Positions 24,418 through 32,855 of a DNA stretch of 50,994 nt are shown in pieces; positions within the stretch are counted from its first letter, which is position 1; each line of letters starts with the position of its first letter. The notes beneath the pieces are model-generated. The model was given only the letters and a program-made list of their open reading frames with translations, was not told the DNA's origin and did no database searches. Both the position numbers and the translations under genes were made by a program. This DNA is from Bacillota bacterium (GTDB taxonomy: Bacteria; Bacillota; Clostridia; Acetivibrionales; DTU013). The DNA is taken from positions 1-50,994 of the forward strand of contig JAEYRV010000019.1 of assembly GCA_023435305.1 (NCBI GenBank), written 5' to 3'.

Positions 24418-24708
24418 TTAAGATTCAACAGGCTTTACGACTTCCTTTATCGCCCATTTCTTAAAGTTGATCTTGGCTCTCTCAACACCTGTCTCCACTG
24501 TGACTTCATCGTCCTTGATATTGACTACCTTGCCCGATATGCCGCCTATGGTGACTACCTCATTGCCCACCTGCATCGAGTCGAGCATAGCCTTTGCTTT
24601 CTTGTCCCTCTTCTTCTGAGGAAGAAAAATTAGAAAATACATTATTACTGCAAAAAACACAATGTATCCCACTGTGAGCCATATTCCTCCGCCTTGTGCC
24701 TCCGGCAT
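24418..24708 (-). CDS. yajC: Preprotein translocase subunit YajC
   Basis: YajC is a small single-pass membrane protein associated with the SecDF complex. It has 96 residues. The transmembrane helix at about 10-30 is followed by the conserved FLPQKKRDKKAKAMLDSMQV segment and the cytoplasmic VGNEVVTIGGISGKVVNI domain. I chose the ATG at 24706-24708, preceded by GGAGGG. The order queA, tgt, yajC in transcription is common in bacteria. Confidence 0.96.
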   Translation of the reverse strand: MPEAQGGGIWLTVGYIVFFAVIMYFLIFLPQKKRDKKAKAMLDSMQVGNEVVTIGGISGKVVNIKDDEVTVETGVERAKINFKKWAIKEVVKPVES

Positions 24709-24766
24709 GTAAAATCCCTCCATTCGTTTTGATTTTATAGGCTAAATCGTGACCATATAACTTTAT

Positions 24767-25888
24767 TTACAGCTTATATCCATAAGAGCCGAAAAACTCA
24801 TTTCTAAAATCACCCAGCCTATCATCCATTATAGCCTGTCTTACCTTTTTCATCAAGTCCAAAAGAAATTTAAGATTATGCCATGTAGTCAGCCTTATAC
24901 CGAGGACTTCATTGGCTTTGAGCAGATGCCTGATGTACGCTCTTGTGAAGTTCCTGCATGCATAGCAGTCACATTCCGGATCCAAAGGTGAAAAATCCCT
25001 GGCATACTTGGCATCTCGGGCAATAATCCTTCCCCTGCTGGTCATTACCGTACCATTTCTTCCAATGCGCGTAGGAAGCACGCAGTCAAACATGTCTATC
25101 CCTCGGATGGAGCCTTCGATCAGATAATCCGGACTGCCTACGCCCATCAGGTATCTCGGTTTATCCTCAGGAAGCAGCGGCACAGTGCATTCGAGCATCC
25201 TGTACATATCCTCCGCAGGCTCACCCACACTCAGACCTCCGATGGAATAGCCCGGGAAATCAAGCGCTGTCAGTTCTTTGGCGCTCTGCTCCCTCAGATC
25301 CGCATACACGCCTCCCTGAACAATGCCGAACAATGCCTGCTTATCTGTATTGGTATGTGCCTTCTTGCACCTTTCGGCCCACCTGGTGGTCCTCTCCAAT
25401 GATTTTTTGGCATAATCATGGTCTGCCGGATACGGGATGCACTCGTCAAAGGACATGATAATATCCGAACCCAGATCATTTTGTATCTTCATTGCAAGCT
25501 CCGGAGTAAATACATGCCTTGATCCGTCAATATGAGATTTGAAGGTCACTCCCTCTTCCCTGATATCTCTCAGATCGCTCAGGCTGAAAACCTGAAAGCC
25601 GCCGCTGTCAGTCAGTATAGGCCTGTCCCAGTTCATGAACTTATGAAGGCCTCCCGCCTCCCTGATCAGCTCATTTCCCGGTCTCATATACAGATGATAT
25701 GTATTGCTCAGAATGATCTCAGCGCCTACTTCCTTCATCTCATCAGGTGTCATGCCTTTAACGGTAGCCTGCGTCCCCACCGGCATAAAGGCAGGCGTCT
25801 CAAAGGAACCGTGGGGCGTATGTACGATACCCAGCCTGGCGCCTGTCTGTTTGCACTTCTTAATAAATTCATACCTTATTGCAGCCAT
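24767..25888 (-). CDS. tgt: Queuine tRNA-ribosyltransferase (tRNA-guanine transglycosylase)
   Basis: TGT exchanges the wobble guanine of tRNAs with GUN anticodons for the queuosine precursor preQ1. It has 373 residues. DSGGFQVFSLSDLRDI and the catalytic region with DECIPYPAD are present, as are GIVQGGVYADLR, SIGGLSVGEP and VLPTRIGRNGTVMTSRGRI. The zinc site is CDCYACRNFTRAYIRHL followed by a His. The ATG at 25886-25888 has AAAGGTGG upstream. It lies 18 bases after queA, the next enzyme of the pathway, so the two form a queuosine operon. Confidence 0.97.
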   Translation of the reverse strand: MAAIRYEFIKKCKQTGARLGIVHTPHGSFETPAFMPVGTQATVKGMTPDEMKEVGAEIILSNTYHLYMRPGNELIREAGGLHKFMNWDRPILTDSGGFQVFSLSDLRDIREEGVTFKSHIDGSRHVFTPELAMKIQNDLGSDIIMSFDECIPYPADHDYAKKSLERTTRWAERCKKAHTNTDKQALFGIVQGGVYADLREQSAKELTALDFPGYSIGGLSVGEPAEDMYRMLECTVPLLPEDKPRYLMGVGSPDYLIEGSIRGIDMFDCVLPTRIGRNGTVMTSRGRIIARDAKYARDFSPLDPECDCYACRNFTRAYIRHLLKANEVLGIRLTTWHNLKFLLDLMKKVRQAIMDDRLGDFRNEFFGSYGYKL

Positions 25889-25906
25889 TACTTCCACCTT
25901 TATTAT

Positions 25907-26932
25907 TTATTTTATGAACATTGCATCTCCAAAGCTGAAGAATCTGTATCTTTCCCTTACGGCCGTGTGATAGGCCTCCATTATATGTTCCTTGCCGGCA
26001 AAGGCGCTGACAAGCATGATCAGTGTTGATTCAGGCAGATGTAAATTTGTTATCAGCGCATCAACTATCTTAAACGAATAGCCGGGATAAATAAAAATAC
26101 TGGTCCATCCGGAGAATGCCTTTACATGTCCTTCGGGAGAACTTACGGTTTCCAGCACACGGCAGCTTGTCGTGCCGACTGCTATGATCCTGCCTCCCTC
26201 TTCTTTTGCCTTATTTATCGTGCTTGCGGCAGCTTCATTTAACTCGAAAAATTCCGAATGCATCACATGCTCCTCGACATTCTCGACCTTGACAGGCCTG
26301 AAAGTGCCAAGTCCCACATGCAGCGTAAGATATGCCTGCTTTACGCCAATCTGTTCAAGCTCTTCCAGCAGCTCCCTGGTAAAATGCAGTCCTGCTGTCG
26401 GCGCTGCAGCCGACCCTCTGTATCGGGAATAAACCGTCTGATATCGCTCTGAATCGTCAAGCTTTTTAGTTATGTAAGGAGGCAGCGGTACTATCCCTAC
26501 CCTGTCCAGCACCTCCTGGAAAATACCTTCGTATTCAAAACGGACCAGTCTGTTGCCGCCTTCGCACACTTCAATTATTTCTGCACGGAGCTCACCATCT
26601 CCGAATACGAACCTGGCACCGGGCCTGGCTCTTTTTCCCGGCTTCAGTATGACTTCCCAAACATCGTTTTCAAGGTTTTTCAGCAGCACGAACTCTATCC
26701 TGCCGCCGGTGCCTTCCTTTTCACCAAGAAGCCTTGCGGGTATTACTCTTGTATCATTCAATACAAGGCAGTCACCCTTTTTCAGATATCCCTTAATATC
26801 TTCAAACACCCTGTGTTCAATACTGCCGCTTTCTCTGCCGAGAACCAGGAGTCTCGATTTGCTTCTTTCTGCAATCGGCTCCTGTGCTATCAGCTCCTGC
26901 GGAAGTTCATAAAAAAAATCGCTCGATTTCAT
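25907..26932 (-). CDS. queA: S-adenosylmethionine:tRNA ribosyltransferase-isomerase
   Basis: QueA transfers and rearranges the ribosyl part of SAM onto preQ1-modified tRNA to make epoxyqueuosine. It has 341 residues, the family length. Signature stretches are DFFYELPQELIAQ at the N-terminus, LNDTRVIPARLLG, RYQTVYSRYRGSAAAPTAGL, FTRELLEELEQIGV, LHVGLGTFRPV and FIYPGYSFKIVDALITNLHL. The ATG at 26930-26932 follows TAGGAG. An upstream open ATG at 26953 lacks a site. Confidence 0.97.
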   Translation of the reverse strand: MKSSDFFYELPQELIAQEPIAERSKSRLLVLGRESGSIEHRVFEDIKGYLKKGDCLVLNDTRVIPARLLGEKEGTGGRIEFVLLKNLENDVWEVILKPGKRARPGARFVFGDGELRAEIIEVCEGGNRLVRFEYEGIFQEVLDRVGIVPLPPYITKKLDDSERYQTVYSRYRGSAAAPTAGLHFTRELLEELEQIGVKQAYLTLHVGLGTFRPVKVENVEEHVMHSEFFELNEAAASTINKAKEEGGRIIAVGTTSCRVLETVSSPEGHVKAFSGWTSIFIYPGYSFKIVDALITNLHLPESTLIMLVSAFAGKEHIMEAYHTAVRERYRFFSFGDAMFIK

Positions 26933-27011
26933 TTTTCTCCTACAACTGATCATTTCAGCTTATATATTAATTATTTGCACATTTACTGCTGTTATTATTC
27001 ATTTCATACAT

Positions 27012-27033
27012 AAAGCTGCTTTACGCAGCTTTA
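27012..27033 (-). terminator. Hairpin downstream of the SpoIID/LytB gene
   Basis: AAAGCTGC pairs with GCAGCTTT around a six-base loop (palindromic on both strands). The T-run is short (TTTATGTAT on the minus strand), so it is a modest terminator candidate. Confidence 0.45.
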
Positions 27034-27100
27034 CTCAAACATCACAATGGAAATCATACTATATGATACCGCATTTTACAATATGTTAACCAATCATTGT

Positions 27101-28993
27101 CTATCCGACCCTTGTCCCCTGGAAGTAGTGCATAAGTATATCCTGATATGATATGCCGGCTTTGCCCATGCCTATGGCTCCTTCCTGGCTCATGCCCACA
27201 GCATGCCCCCAGCCCTTTCCGCTAAACACATATGTCTCCGGAACAACTGTTGCCTTGTTCACAACACCGTCAGCTCCAAGAACCACTATTTTGTTGCTGG
27301 ATCCCTTCATGGTCTGTATACCGTCTGCGGTTATGACCTTTTTGCCTCCAAGCTGTGTTCTTACCGGTTCGGATACTTCCGGGATCATCGGAGCAGGCGC
27401 CTTTGGCTTCACAGGCGGTGCAGCAGTCTCTGCCGGATCTTCCGGCGTTGTTGCAGGAGGATTTTCAGTTCCCACAGAAGCGTCGGCAGAATTTGCCGAA
27501 TTATCTGCCGGAGCAGTATCAGACGCCTGTGCTGTTGTATCCGCCTCCGATTGTGTTTTTGCTTCAGCCCCTGCCGTATTTTCTGCCGGCTGTTCAATAG
27601 CGGCAGTTGTCCTTGGTTTATCGGAAAGACCGGAAATAAATACGTCAGCATCAGATGTAATAGTATAAAGCTGACTCTCAAGTCCGAACAATGTTCGGCA
27701 TTTTTCATTTGAATAATACTCAGGCTCACCTCTGCTGGCACCTGTAACGGCCAGTTGGGTGACCCTTCCCGTAGGCGCTGTCCTGGTAATAGTTATTCCC
27801 AGTATGCTGCCAAGCTGAGGAAGCTTTGCCTTAACATCGGATGCGCGTAGGGTTTTAGTCCAGGAATATATCTTCTCATATTTGTCTTCAACGCTGACGA
27901 GATACGGATATGATGATCCCCATACATTTCTGACATCCTCAGTGCTTCCTCCGCCGGAAGCGAAGTAGTATACATGCTTTATCGGATCTCCATTATAAGT
28001 GATGGTCTTGTCATAAACTTCATCAATGGCACTGTTACAGCCGGCTATTTCAACGCTGAAGCCCTTATAGACCTGACAATGGGTGGTATCGCATATATCG
28101 AATCCGGTACTTCCGTGCTTGCCCTTGTTGTTGATCGCATACATTTTGGATGCGACAGCCTGTGCCTTCAGGGCTTCGGCCGGGGACCTCCCGCCAATTT
28201 CCGGAGGCACATTGCCATAAAGATAATCCCTTATGGCTACAACATTTATAACCGTCATGTCACTTGTTGAAAGTCTCTTTACTTCTATGGCGCCTCTGTA
28301 TTGCTTTCCCTTGATTTTGAGCACCGGAGGATTGTTTTCAGGAGCCGGGCGGATCTGAAAATCAGCAGTTTTGCTGCCGAATATGCACAAGGTCCTGTAC
28401 TGGCCGTTGATTACAGCTATCCTTCCTGTGGATGGCTGAATGATCTCATAGCCTGTCTCGCCTAAAACCGGTATCAAAGTGCCAATCAGTTCACTTACTC
28501 CCTTCTCATCCGCGCAGAGCCCGGTCCATACCTGCCAGGCATCGTTATAGGCAATAAAAGCATCTATTCCCATCTGCCTGTAAAAGGACGCCTGATCTCC
28601 GGCAGATATGGCATCGGGAAAATCACCGCCTATTTTAATATGGTACGGGCCATATTTAGGCCCGGTGACACCGGCTCCTGAAGGGTCGTATTCCTTCAGT
28701 CCGCTGCCGGTATCATAATAGTAGGAATCCTTCCTTATATATAATGCGGACGGGCTGGCTTCCCTGTATATTTCGACAAAGTTTCCGCCCTGAGAAAATC
28801 CGATCTGCATACCTGCCTGAGCCGATATGTCAAATAATGACTGAGCTGTATTGACAGAGCTTCCCTTATAATACAAACCTACCTTAACTGTTTGTACTGT
28901 CTGATCAGCTCCGGAAGAAACAGTCGGCAATGATACTAATATGACTGCAGCAGCTAATATTCCCGCCGCCTTTTTAATGATTTTTGTGATCAT
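27101..28993 (-). CDS. SpoIID/LytB domain protein
   Basis: The 630-residue exported protein has a signal peptide (about 1-30). The SpoIID/LytB core is at about 245-450 and includes the likely catalytic Glu in SPAEALKAQAVASKMYA. It also has CDTTHCQVYKGF, ASGGGSTEDVRNVWGSSYPYL and GRVTQLAVTGAS. SpoIID proteins cleave glycan strands of peptidoglycan after stem-peptide removal; LytB-type members act in vegetative cells. The final conserved block GKGWGHAVGMSQEGAIGMG lies at the C-terminus. It is separated from the rest by about 125 residues that include a Pro/Ala/Thr/Glu-rich low-complexity stretch (about 475-550). The gene stands alone and is not in a spoIID-spoIIID context, so it is probably not the sporulation SpoIID itself. 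Confidence 0.87.
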   Translation of the reverse strand: MITKIIKKAAGILAAAVILVSLPTVSSGADQTVQTVKVGLYYKGSSVNTAQSLFDISAQAGMQIGFSQGGNFVEIYREASPSALYIRKDSYYYDTGSGLKEYDPSGAGVTGPKYGPYHIKIGGDFPDAISAGDQASFYRQMGIDAFIAYNDAWQVWTGLCADEKGVSELIGTLIPVLGETGYEIIQPSTGRIAVINGQYRTLCIFGSKTADFQIRPAPENNPPVLKIKGKQYRGAIEVKRLSTSDMTVINVVAIRDYLYGNVPPEIGGRSPAEALKAQAVASKMYAINNKGKHGSTGFDICDTTHCQVYKGFSVEIAGCNSAIDEVYDKTITYNGDPIKHVYYFASGGGSTEDVRNVWGSSYPYLVSVEDKYEKIYSWTKTLRASDVKAKLPQLGSILGITITRTAPTGRVTQLAVTGASRGEPEYYSNEKCRTLFGLESQLYTITSDADVFISGLSDKPRTTAAIEQPAENTAGAEAKTQSEADTTAQASDTAPADNSANSADASVGTENPPATTPEDPAETAAPPVKPKAPAPMIPEVSEPVRTQLGGKKVITADGIQTMKGSSNKIVVLGADGVVNKATVVPETYVFSGKGWGHAVGMSQEGAIGMGKAGISYQDILMHYFQGTRVG

Positions 28994-29151
28994 ACTATCT
29001 CCTTCTCATTGGTAAGGGTAAACTGCATAAATTATCCACTCTGTATATTTATTTCGACATTAAATGCTTTACTTCCTTCTATTTCGGCATATTAGCTGAC
29101 TTTTAACCAATTTTTAATACTATTGTAACAAAAGCTGGCGATACAAAACAT

Positions 29152-29180
29152 TTGACAATATGTAATTACGATGTTATTAT
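29152..29180 (+). promoter_or_regulatory. Promoter of the asd-dapA-dapB operon
   Basis: TTGACA (29152-29157) and TATTAT (29175-29180) are exactly 17 bases apart; the transcript would begin near 29187, about 35 bases before the riboswitch. Confidence 0.88.
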
Positions 29181-29221
29181 AGTTTAAAGCTTTAGGTATA
29201 AAGCAATTGAATAACAGAAAC

Positions 29222-29392
29222 GATAGAGGTGCGCTTCTCATCAGTAATTCCGCGTAAGGCTTCAGGGGCCGTTGATGCAGGATGAAAGGGCGAAGCGCCG
29301 AAGGATGCAATCCCCTGCAGGAACGTGTCCTGGTTGTAATCGCGAACAGCATTGCAACTGTCATCAAACATTTGATGGAGCGCTATCAGTTC
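29222..29392 (+). promoter_or_regulatory. Lysine riboswitch (L box)
   Basis: The aptamer begins GATAGAGGTGCGC, then has CAGTAA and GAAAGGGCGAAGCGCCGAAG. These are hallmark conserved parts of the lysine riboswitch. It closes with GGAGCGCTATC, so GATAG (29222-29226) pairs with CTATC (29383-29387) to form P1. CAGTTC (29387-29392), adjacent to P1, can pair with GAACTG (29424-29429), which is the 5' side of the downstream terminator. That gives a clear antiterminator. Lysine binding should favour P1 and the terminator, turning off the lysine/diaminopimelate operon. The 481-base gap 28994-29474 holds the promoter, this element and the terminator. Confidence 0.93.
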
Positions 29393-29424
29393 ATTCGGAT
29401 CCTTTTACGGGAATACGCATTCAG

Positions 29425-29458
29425 AACTGTTGGCACACGCCAACAGTTTAATTTTTAT
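29425..29458 (+). terminator. Riboswitch-controlled terminator
   Basis: AACTGTTGGC pairs perfectly with GCCAACAGTT around a four-base loop and is followed by TAATTTTTAT. It ends 16 bases before the asd start codon. Confidence 0.9.
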
Positions 29459-29474
29459 CAGGAGGTTTTACATT

Positions 29475-30551
29475 ATGGATCAAAAGCTAAAGGTTGGTAT
29501 ACTCGGCGGAACAGGCATGGTCGGACAGCGTTTTGTCACACTGCTCGATAACCATCCATGGTTTGAAGTAAAGGCTATCGGTGCAAGCGAAAGATCTGCA
29601 GGCCAGACATTTGAGAAGGCAGTCGAGGGAAGATGGAAACTGGACATACCAATGCCTGAGAGTGTCAAGAATATTATGGTGAAGAATGTCAATGAGATCG
29701 ATAAAATGGCAGATGAGGTCGACATGGTTTTCTGTGCAGTCGATATGAAAAAGGATGAGATACGCGAGCTCGAAGAGAAGTATGCCAGAGCTGAGATACC
29801 TGTCATATCAAACAACTCGGCACACAGATCCACAGAGGATGTCCCGATGATAATCCCGGAAATCAATCCGGAGCATGCAGCTGTAATAGAGAGCCAGAGA
29901 AAACGTCTCGGCACCAGAAGAGGATTCATCGCAGTCAAGTCAAATTGCTCGCTGCAAAGCTACGTCCCCCCTGTTCATGCACTGATGCAGTACGGTCCTG
30001 AAAAAGTACTCGCCTCGACATATCAGGCTATATCAGGCGCAGGAAAGATCTTCAGCGACTGGCCGGATATACTCGATAACGTGATACCATATATCGGCGG
30101 CGAAGAGGAAAAGAGTGAAAAAGAGCCTCTTAAGATCTGGGGAACTGTTGAAGGAGGAAAAATCATTCCCTCTAAAGGACCTGCCATATCTGCACAATGT
30201 TACAGAGTTCCGGTTTTGGACGGACATATGGCTGCGGTTTATATCTCATTCAGGAATAAGCCTTCAATGGAAGAGATCATCGGATGCTGGAAGGAATTCA
30301 AAGGCAGAGCGCAGGAACTGAAGCTTCCAAGCGCACCTGCACAGTTCCTGACTTATTTTGAGCAGCCTGACAGGCCGCAGTCAAGACTGGACAGGAATCT
30401 GGAAAATGGCATGGGGATCGCCGTCGGCAGGCTGCGTGAGGATAACATATTTGACTACAAGTTCACCTGCCTGTCCCACAACACGATCAGAGGCGCTGCC
30501 GGAGGCGGTGTATTGATGGCAGAGCTGCTAAAGGCTGAAGGATGGCTGTAA
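29475..30551 (+). CDS. asd: Aspartate-semialdehyde dehydrogenase (archaeal/fungal-type subgroup)
   Basis: This enzyme reduces aspartyl phosphate to aspartate semialdehyde, the branch point to lysine/DAP, threonine and methionine. It has 358 residues. The NADP-binding loop is GILGGTGMVGQRF (8-20). The catalytic Cys is C158 in KSNCSLQSYVPP. The insert and sequence around RKRLGTRRGFIAVKSN match the longer archaeal/fungal-type ASADH group rather than the E. coli type. The ATG at 29475 follows CAGGAGG. It is the first gene of the lysine-riboswitch operon. Confidence 0.95.
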   Translation: MDQKLKVGILGGTGMVGQRFVTLLDNHPWFEVKAIGASERSAGQTFEKAVEGRWKLDIPMPESVKNIMVKNVNEIDKMADEVDMVFCAVDMKKDEIRELEEKYARAEIPVISNNSAHRSTEDVPMIIPEINPEHAAVIESQRKRLGTRRGFIAVKSNCSLQSYVPPVHALMQYGPEKVLASTYQAISGAGKIFSDWPDILDNVIPYIGGEEEKSEKEPLKIWGTVEGGKIIPSKGPAISAQCYRVPVLDGHMAAVYISFRNKPSMEEIIGCWKEFKGRAQELKLPSAPAQFLTYFEQPDRPQSRLDRNLENGMGIAVGRLREDNIFDYKFTCLSHNTIRGAAGGGVLMAELLKAEGWL

Positions 30552-30589
30552 GACATAAGGAATAAATATTAATGGAGGTTGCCGAAAAC

Positions 30590-31468
30590 ATGAAAAAATG
30601 TATTTTCACAGGTTCCGGTGTTGCCATTGTAACACCCTTCACGAATGACGGTATTGATTATGACAAGCTTGGAGAGCTTATTGAATTCCAGATAAGAGAA
30701 AAAACCGACGCGATAGTCATCTGCGGCACGACAGGTGAAGCTTCTACAATGCCGGACGAAGAGCATATTGCCGCTATTGCCTATACAGTAAAAAAGGTGA
30801 ACGGCAGAGTGCCTGTCATAGCCGGTACCGGCAGCAATGATACCAGACACGCTATCAACCTCAGCAAAAAAGCCGAGGAAGCCGGTGCAGACGCAATACT
30901 GAGTGTAAGCCCTTATTATAACAAAACAACTCAGCGCGGCCTCTATGAGCACTTCAAGGCAATTGCAGAAAATGTGAACATACCGATGGTGCTTTATAAT
31001 GTTCCATCAAGAACCAATCTGAACATTAACCCCGATACAGTAAAGAAATTGTCAGAAATAGACAACATAGTTGCTATCAAGGAATGTAACCTCAACCAGG
31101 TCGGTGAGATCATCAATCTCTGCGGCAGTGACTTTACTGTTTATTCAGGAGAAGATGGACTGGTAGTTCCTCTGATGTCACTCGGAGGAAAGGGCGTCAT
31201 TTCCGTAATGGCAAATATCATCCCCGGTGATACTCATGACATGGCTGCCAAGTACCTGGCAGGCGATATCGAGGAAGCCAGGAAGCTGCAGCTGAAGACT
31301 GTCGAGCTGATAAAGGCGCTTTTCATCGAGGTGAGCCCTATCCCGGTAAAGGAAGCAATGAACCTGATGGGCATGAATGTAGGAAAATGCCGTATGCCGC
31401 TGGTCGACATGGCCGATACTAATAAGCAGGTACTGGTCAGCGCTCTGCAAAACTATGGACTGATATAA
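30590..31468 (+). CDS. dapA: 4-hydroxy-tetrahydrodipicolinate synthase
   Basis: DapA condenses pyruvate with aspartate semialdehyde, the first committed step to diaminopimelate and lysine. It has 292 residues in a TIM barrel. The GTTGE loop is at 47-51 (T48). The catalytic Tyr is Y136 (VLYNVPSRT) and the Schiff-base Lys is K164 (VAIKE). The ATG at 30590 was chosen for its fit to the family N-terminus; GGAGG lies 11 bases upstream. It is the second gene of the operon, 38 bases after asd. Confidence 0.97.
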   Translation: MKKCIFTGSGVAIVTPFTNDGIDYDKLGELIEFQIREKTDAIVICGTTGEASTMPDEEHIAAIAYTVKKVNGRVPVIAGTGSNDTRHAINLSKKAEEAGADAILSVSPYYNKTTQRGLYEHFKAIAENVNIPMVLYNVPSRTNLNINPDTVKKLSEIDNIVAIKECNLNQVGEIINLCGSDFTVYSGEDGLVVPLMSLGGKGVISVMANIIPGDTHDMAAKYLAGDIEEARKLQLKTVELIKALFIEVSPIPVKEAMNLMGMNVGKCRMPLVDMADTNKQVLVSALQNYGLI

Positions 31469-31486
31469 ACAAACGAGGTGTACATT

Positions 31487-32245
31487 TTGATAAATATATT
31501 ATTAAGCGGATGCAACGGAAAAATGGGACAGGTCATAACAAGAATGGCAGAGCAGTACGGCGATCTGAAAATTGCTGCGGGCTATGACATTGCAGACAGC
31601 GGCAAGAACGCATACCCTGTCTGTACAGACCTGAAAAAATGCGATTTTCATCCGGATGTCATCATTGATTTCTCAAATCCTGCTGCATTGGAAGGATTGC
31701 TCGATTACTCGGTGAAAAATAAAATCCCTGCAGTCATTTCTACTACCGGGCTGTCCCAGGCTCAGATCAAGCTGTTGGAAAAAGCATCACACAGCATACC
31801 GGTCTTTTTTTCAGCCAACATGTCACTTGGGATAAATCTTCTGATCGATCTGGTAAAAAAGGCTGCCAGGCTGCTCGAACAAAACTATGACATCGAAATA
31901 ATCGAGAAGCACCACAATCAGAAGCTGGATGCCCCAAGCGGAACAGCCCTTGCCATCGCAGATTCCATCAATTCCGTACTGGCTCAGAAGCAGGAGTATG
32001 TTTACGACAGGCATTCCCGCAGAAAAAAGAGAAGCAAAACAGAAATCGGCATACATGCCATACGCGGCGGAACGATAGTCGGCGAACACTCGGTGATCTT
32101 CGCAGGCACTGACGAAATAATCGAAATAAATCATACTGCCATGTCCAAGGAAATATTCGGCACCGGCGCTCTCAGGGCAGCAAGATTTTTATACGGCAAA
32201 GCTCCGGGGATGTATGATATGAATGATCTGATCAGTAACGAATAA
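31487..32245 (+). CDS. dapB: 4-hydroxy-tetrahydrodipicolinate reductase
   Basis: DapB reduces the DapA product to tetrahydrodipicolinate with NAD(P)H. It has 252 residues. The dinucleotide loop is LLSGCNGKMGQV near the N-terminus. The catalytic and substrate motif is EKHHNQKLDAPSGTA. The start is a TTG at 31487-31489 with GAGGTG seven bases upstream, which gives the family N-terminus; a GTG nine bases earlier is part of that ribosome site. It is the third gene of the operon, 18 bases after dapA. Confidence 0.96.
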   Translation: MINILLSGCNGKMGQVITRMAEQYGDLKIAAGYDIADSGKNAYPVCTDLKKCDFHPDVIIDFSNPAALEGLLDYSVKNKIPAVISTTGLSQAQIKLLEKASHSIPVFFSANMSLGINLLIDLVKKAARLLEQNYDIEIIEKHHNQKLDAPSGTALAIADSINSVLAQKQEYVYDRHSRRKKRSKTEIGIHAIRGGTIVGEHSVIFAGTDEIIEINHTAMSKEIFGTGALRAARFLYGKAPGMYDMNDLISNE

Positions 32246-32287
32246 ATCGTCGTGTCCGGTATTATAATTGAATCGGAGGTGTTTTCA

Positions 32288-32767
32288 ATGACAAACAAGC
32301 CTGTCTCAAACATCAATGTTACTTACAATGTAGCTCTTGTGACCATCGGCAAGCTTCCCAACGACACCAGGCTGATATCTGATATTTTCAATGCAATAGC
32401 GGAAAGGAACATCAATATCGATATGATCAGCCAGGCTCCTCCTTTCAGAGGCAGCGTGAATATTTCATTCAGTATCCCGTCCGCCGAGCTGGTAAATGCG
32501 TTAAGTGCGTTGAATGAATTCAAGAAAAAAGCGAAGGACCTAAGGGTTGAAGTGGATGCTGACAATACAAAGCTCCAGGTATACGGAGAAGGTATGCGCA
32601 ACATACCCGGCGTAGCAGCGCGGCTTTTTACCGTCCTGGCCAATGAAGGCATCGAGATAAAACTTGTAACCACCTCTGAAATCGATATATCCTATCTGAT
32701 ATATGAAAAGGATGTTGACAGGGCCATCAGTGCTGTCAAAAAGGAATACAGCCTTCAGGAAACCTGA
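32288..32767 (+). CDS. Stand-alone ACT-domain protein, aspartokinase regulatory-like
   Basis: The 159-residue protein consists of two ACT domains and nothing else. The first (about 10-80, VTIGKLPNDTRLISDIFNAI) and the second (about 90-150) match the paired ACT regulatory region at the C-terminus of aspartokinase. The second contains GEGMRNIPGVAARLFTVLA and IKLVTTSEIDISYLI. There is no kinase domain. As the last gene of the lysine-switch operon it may act as a separate lysine-sensing regulatory subunit. That role is inferred from position and homology. The ATG at 32288 follows GGAGGTG. Confidence 0.88.
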   Translation: MTNKPVSNINVTYNVALVTIGKLPNDTRLISDIFNAIAERNINIDMISQAPPFRGSVNISFSIPSAELVNALSALNEFKKKAKDLRVEVDADNTKLQVYGEGMRNIPGVAARLFTVLANEGIEIKLVTTSEIDISYLIYEKDVDRAISAVKKEYSLQET

Positions 32768-32792
32768 TGATACTTGATGATATTTAAGCAGA

Positions 32793-32828
32793 TAAAAAAG
32801 CTGTCGACATTGCCGGCAGCTTTTTTGC
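32793..32828. terminator. Bidirectional terminator between dap operon and DUF624 gene
   Basis: AAAAAAGCTG pairs with CAGCTTTTTT (with a further CGAC/GCCG-type extension) and has T-runs on both strands. It can end the plus-strand dap operon and the convergent minus-strand gene. Confidence 0.88.
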
Positions 32829-32855
32829 TTTTTCTTCAACAGAACAGGAAATATC

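Noticed and set aside
27153..27712. Long plus-strand frames opposite the SpoIID/LytB gene
   Set aside because: They are shadows of the low-complexity Pro/Ala/Thr coding tract.
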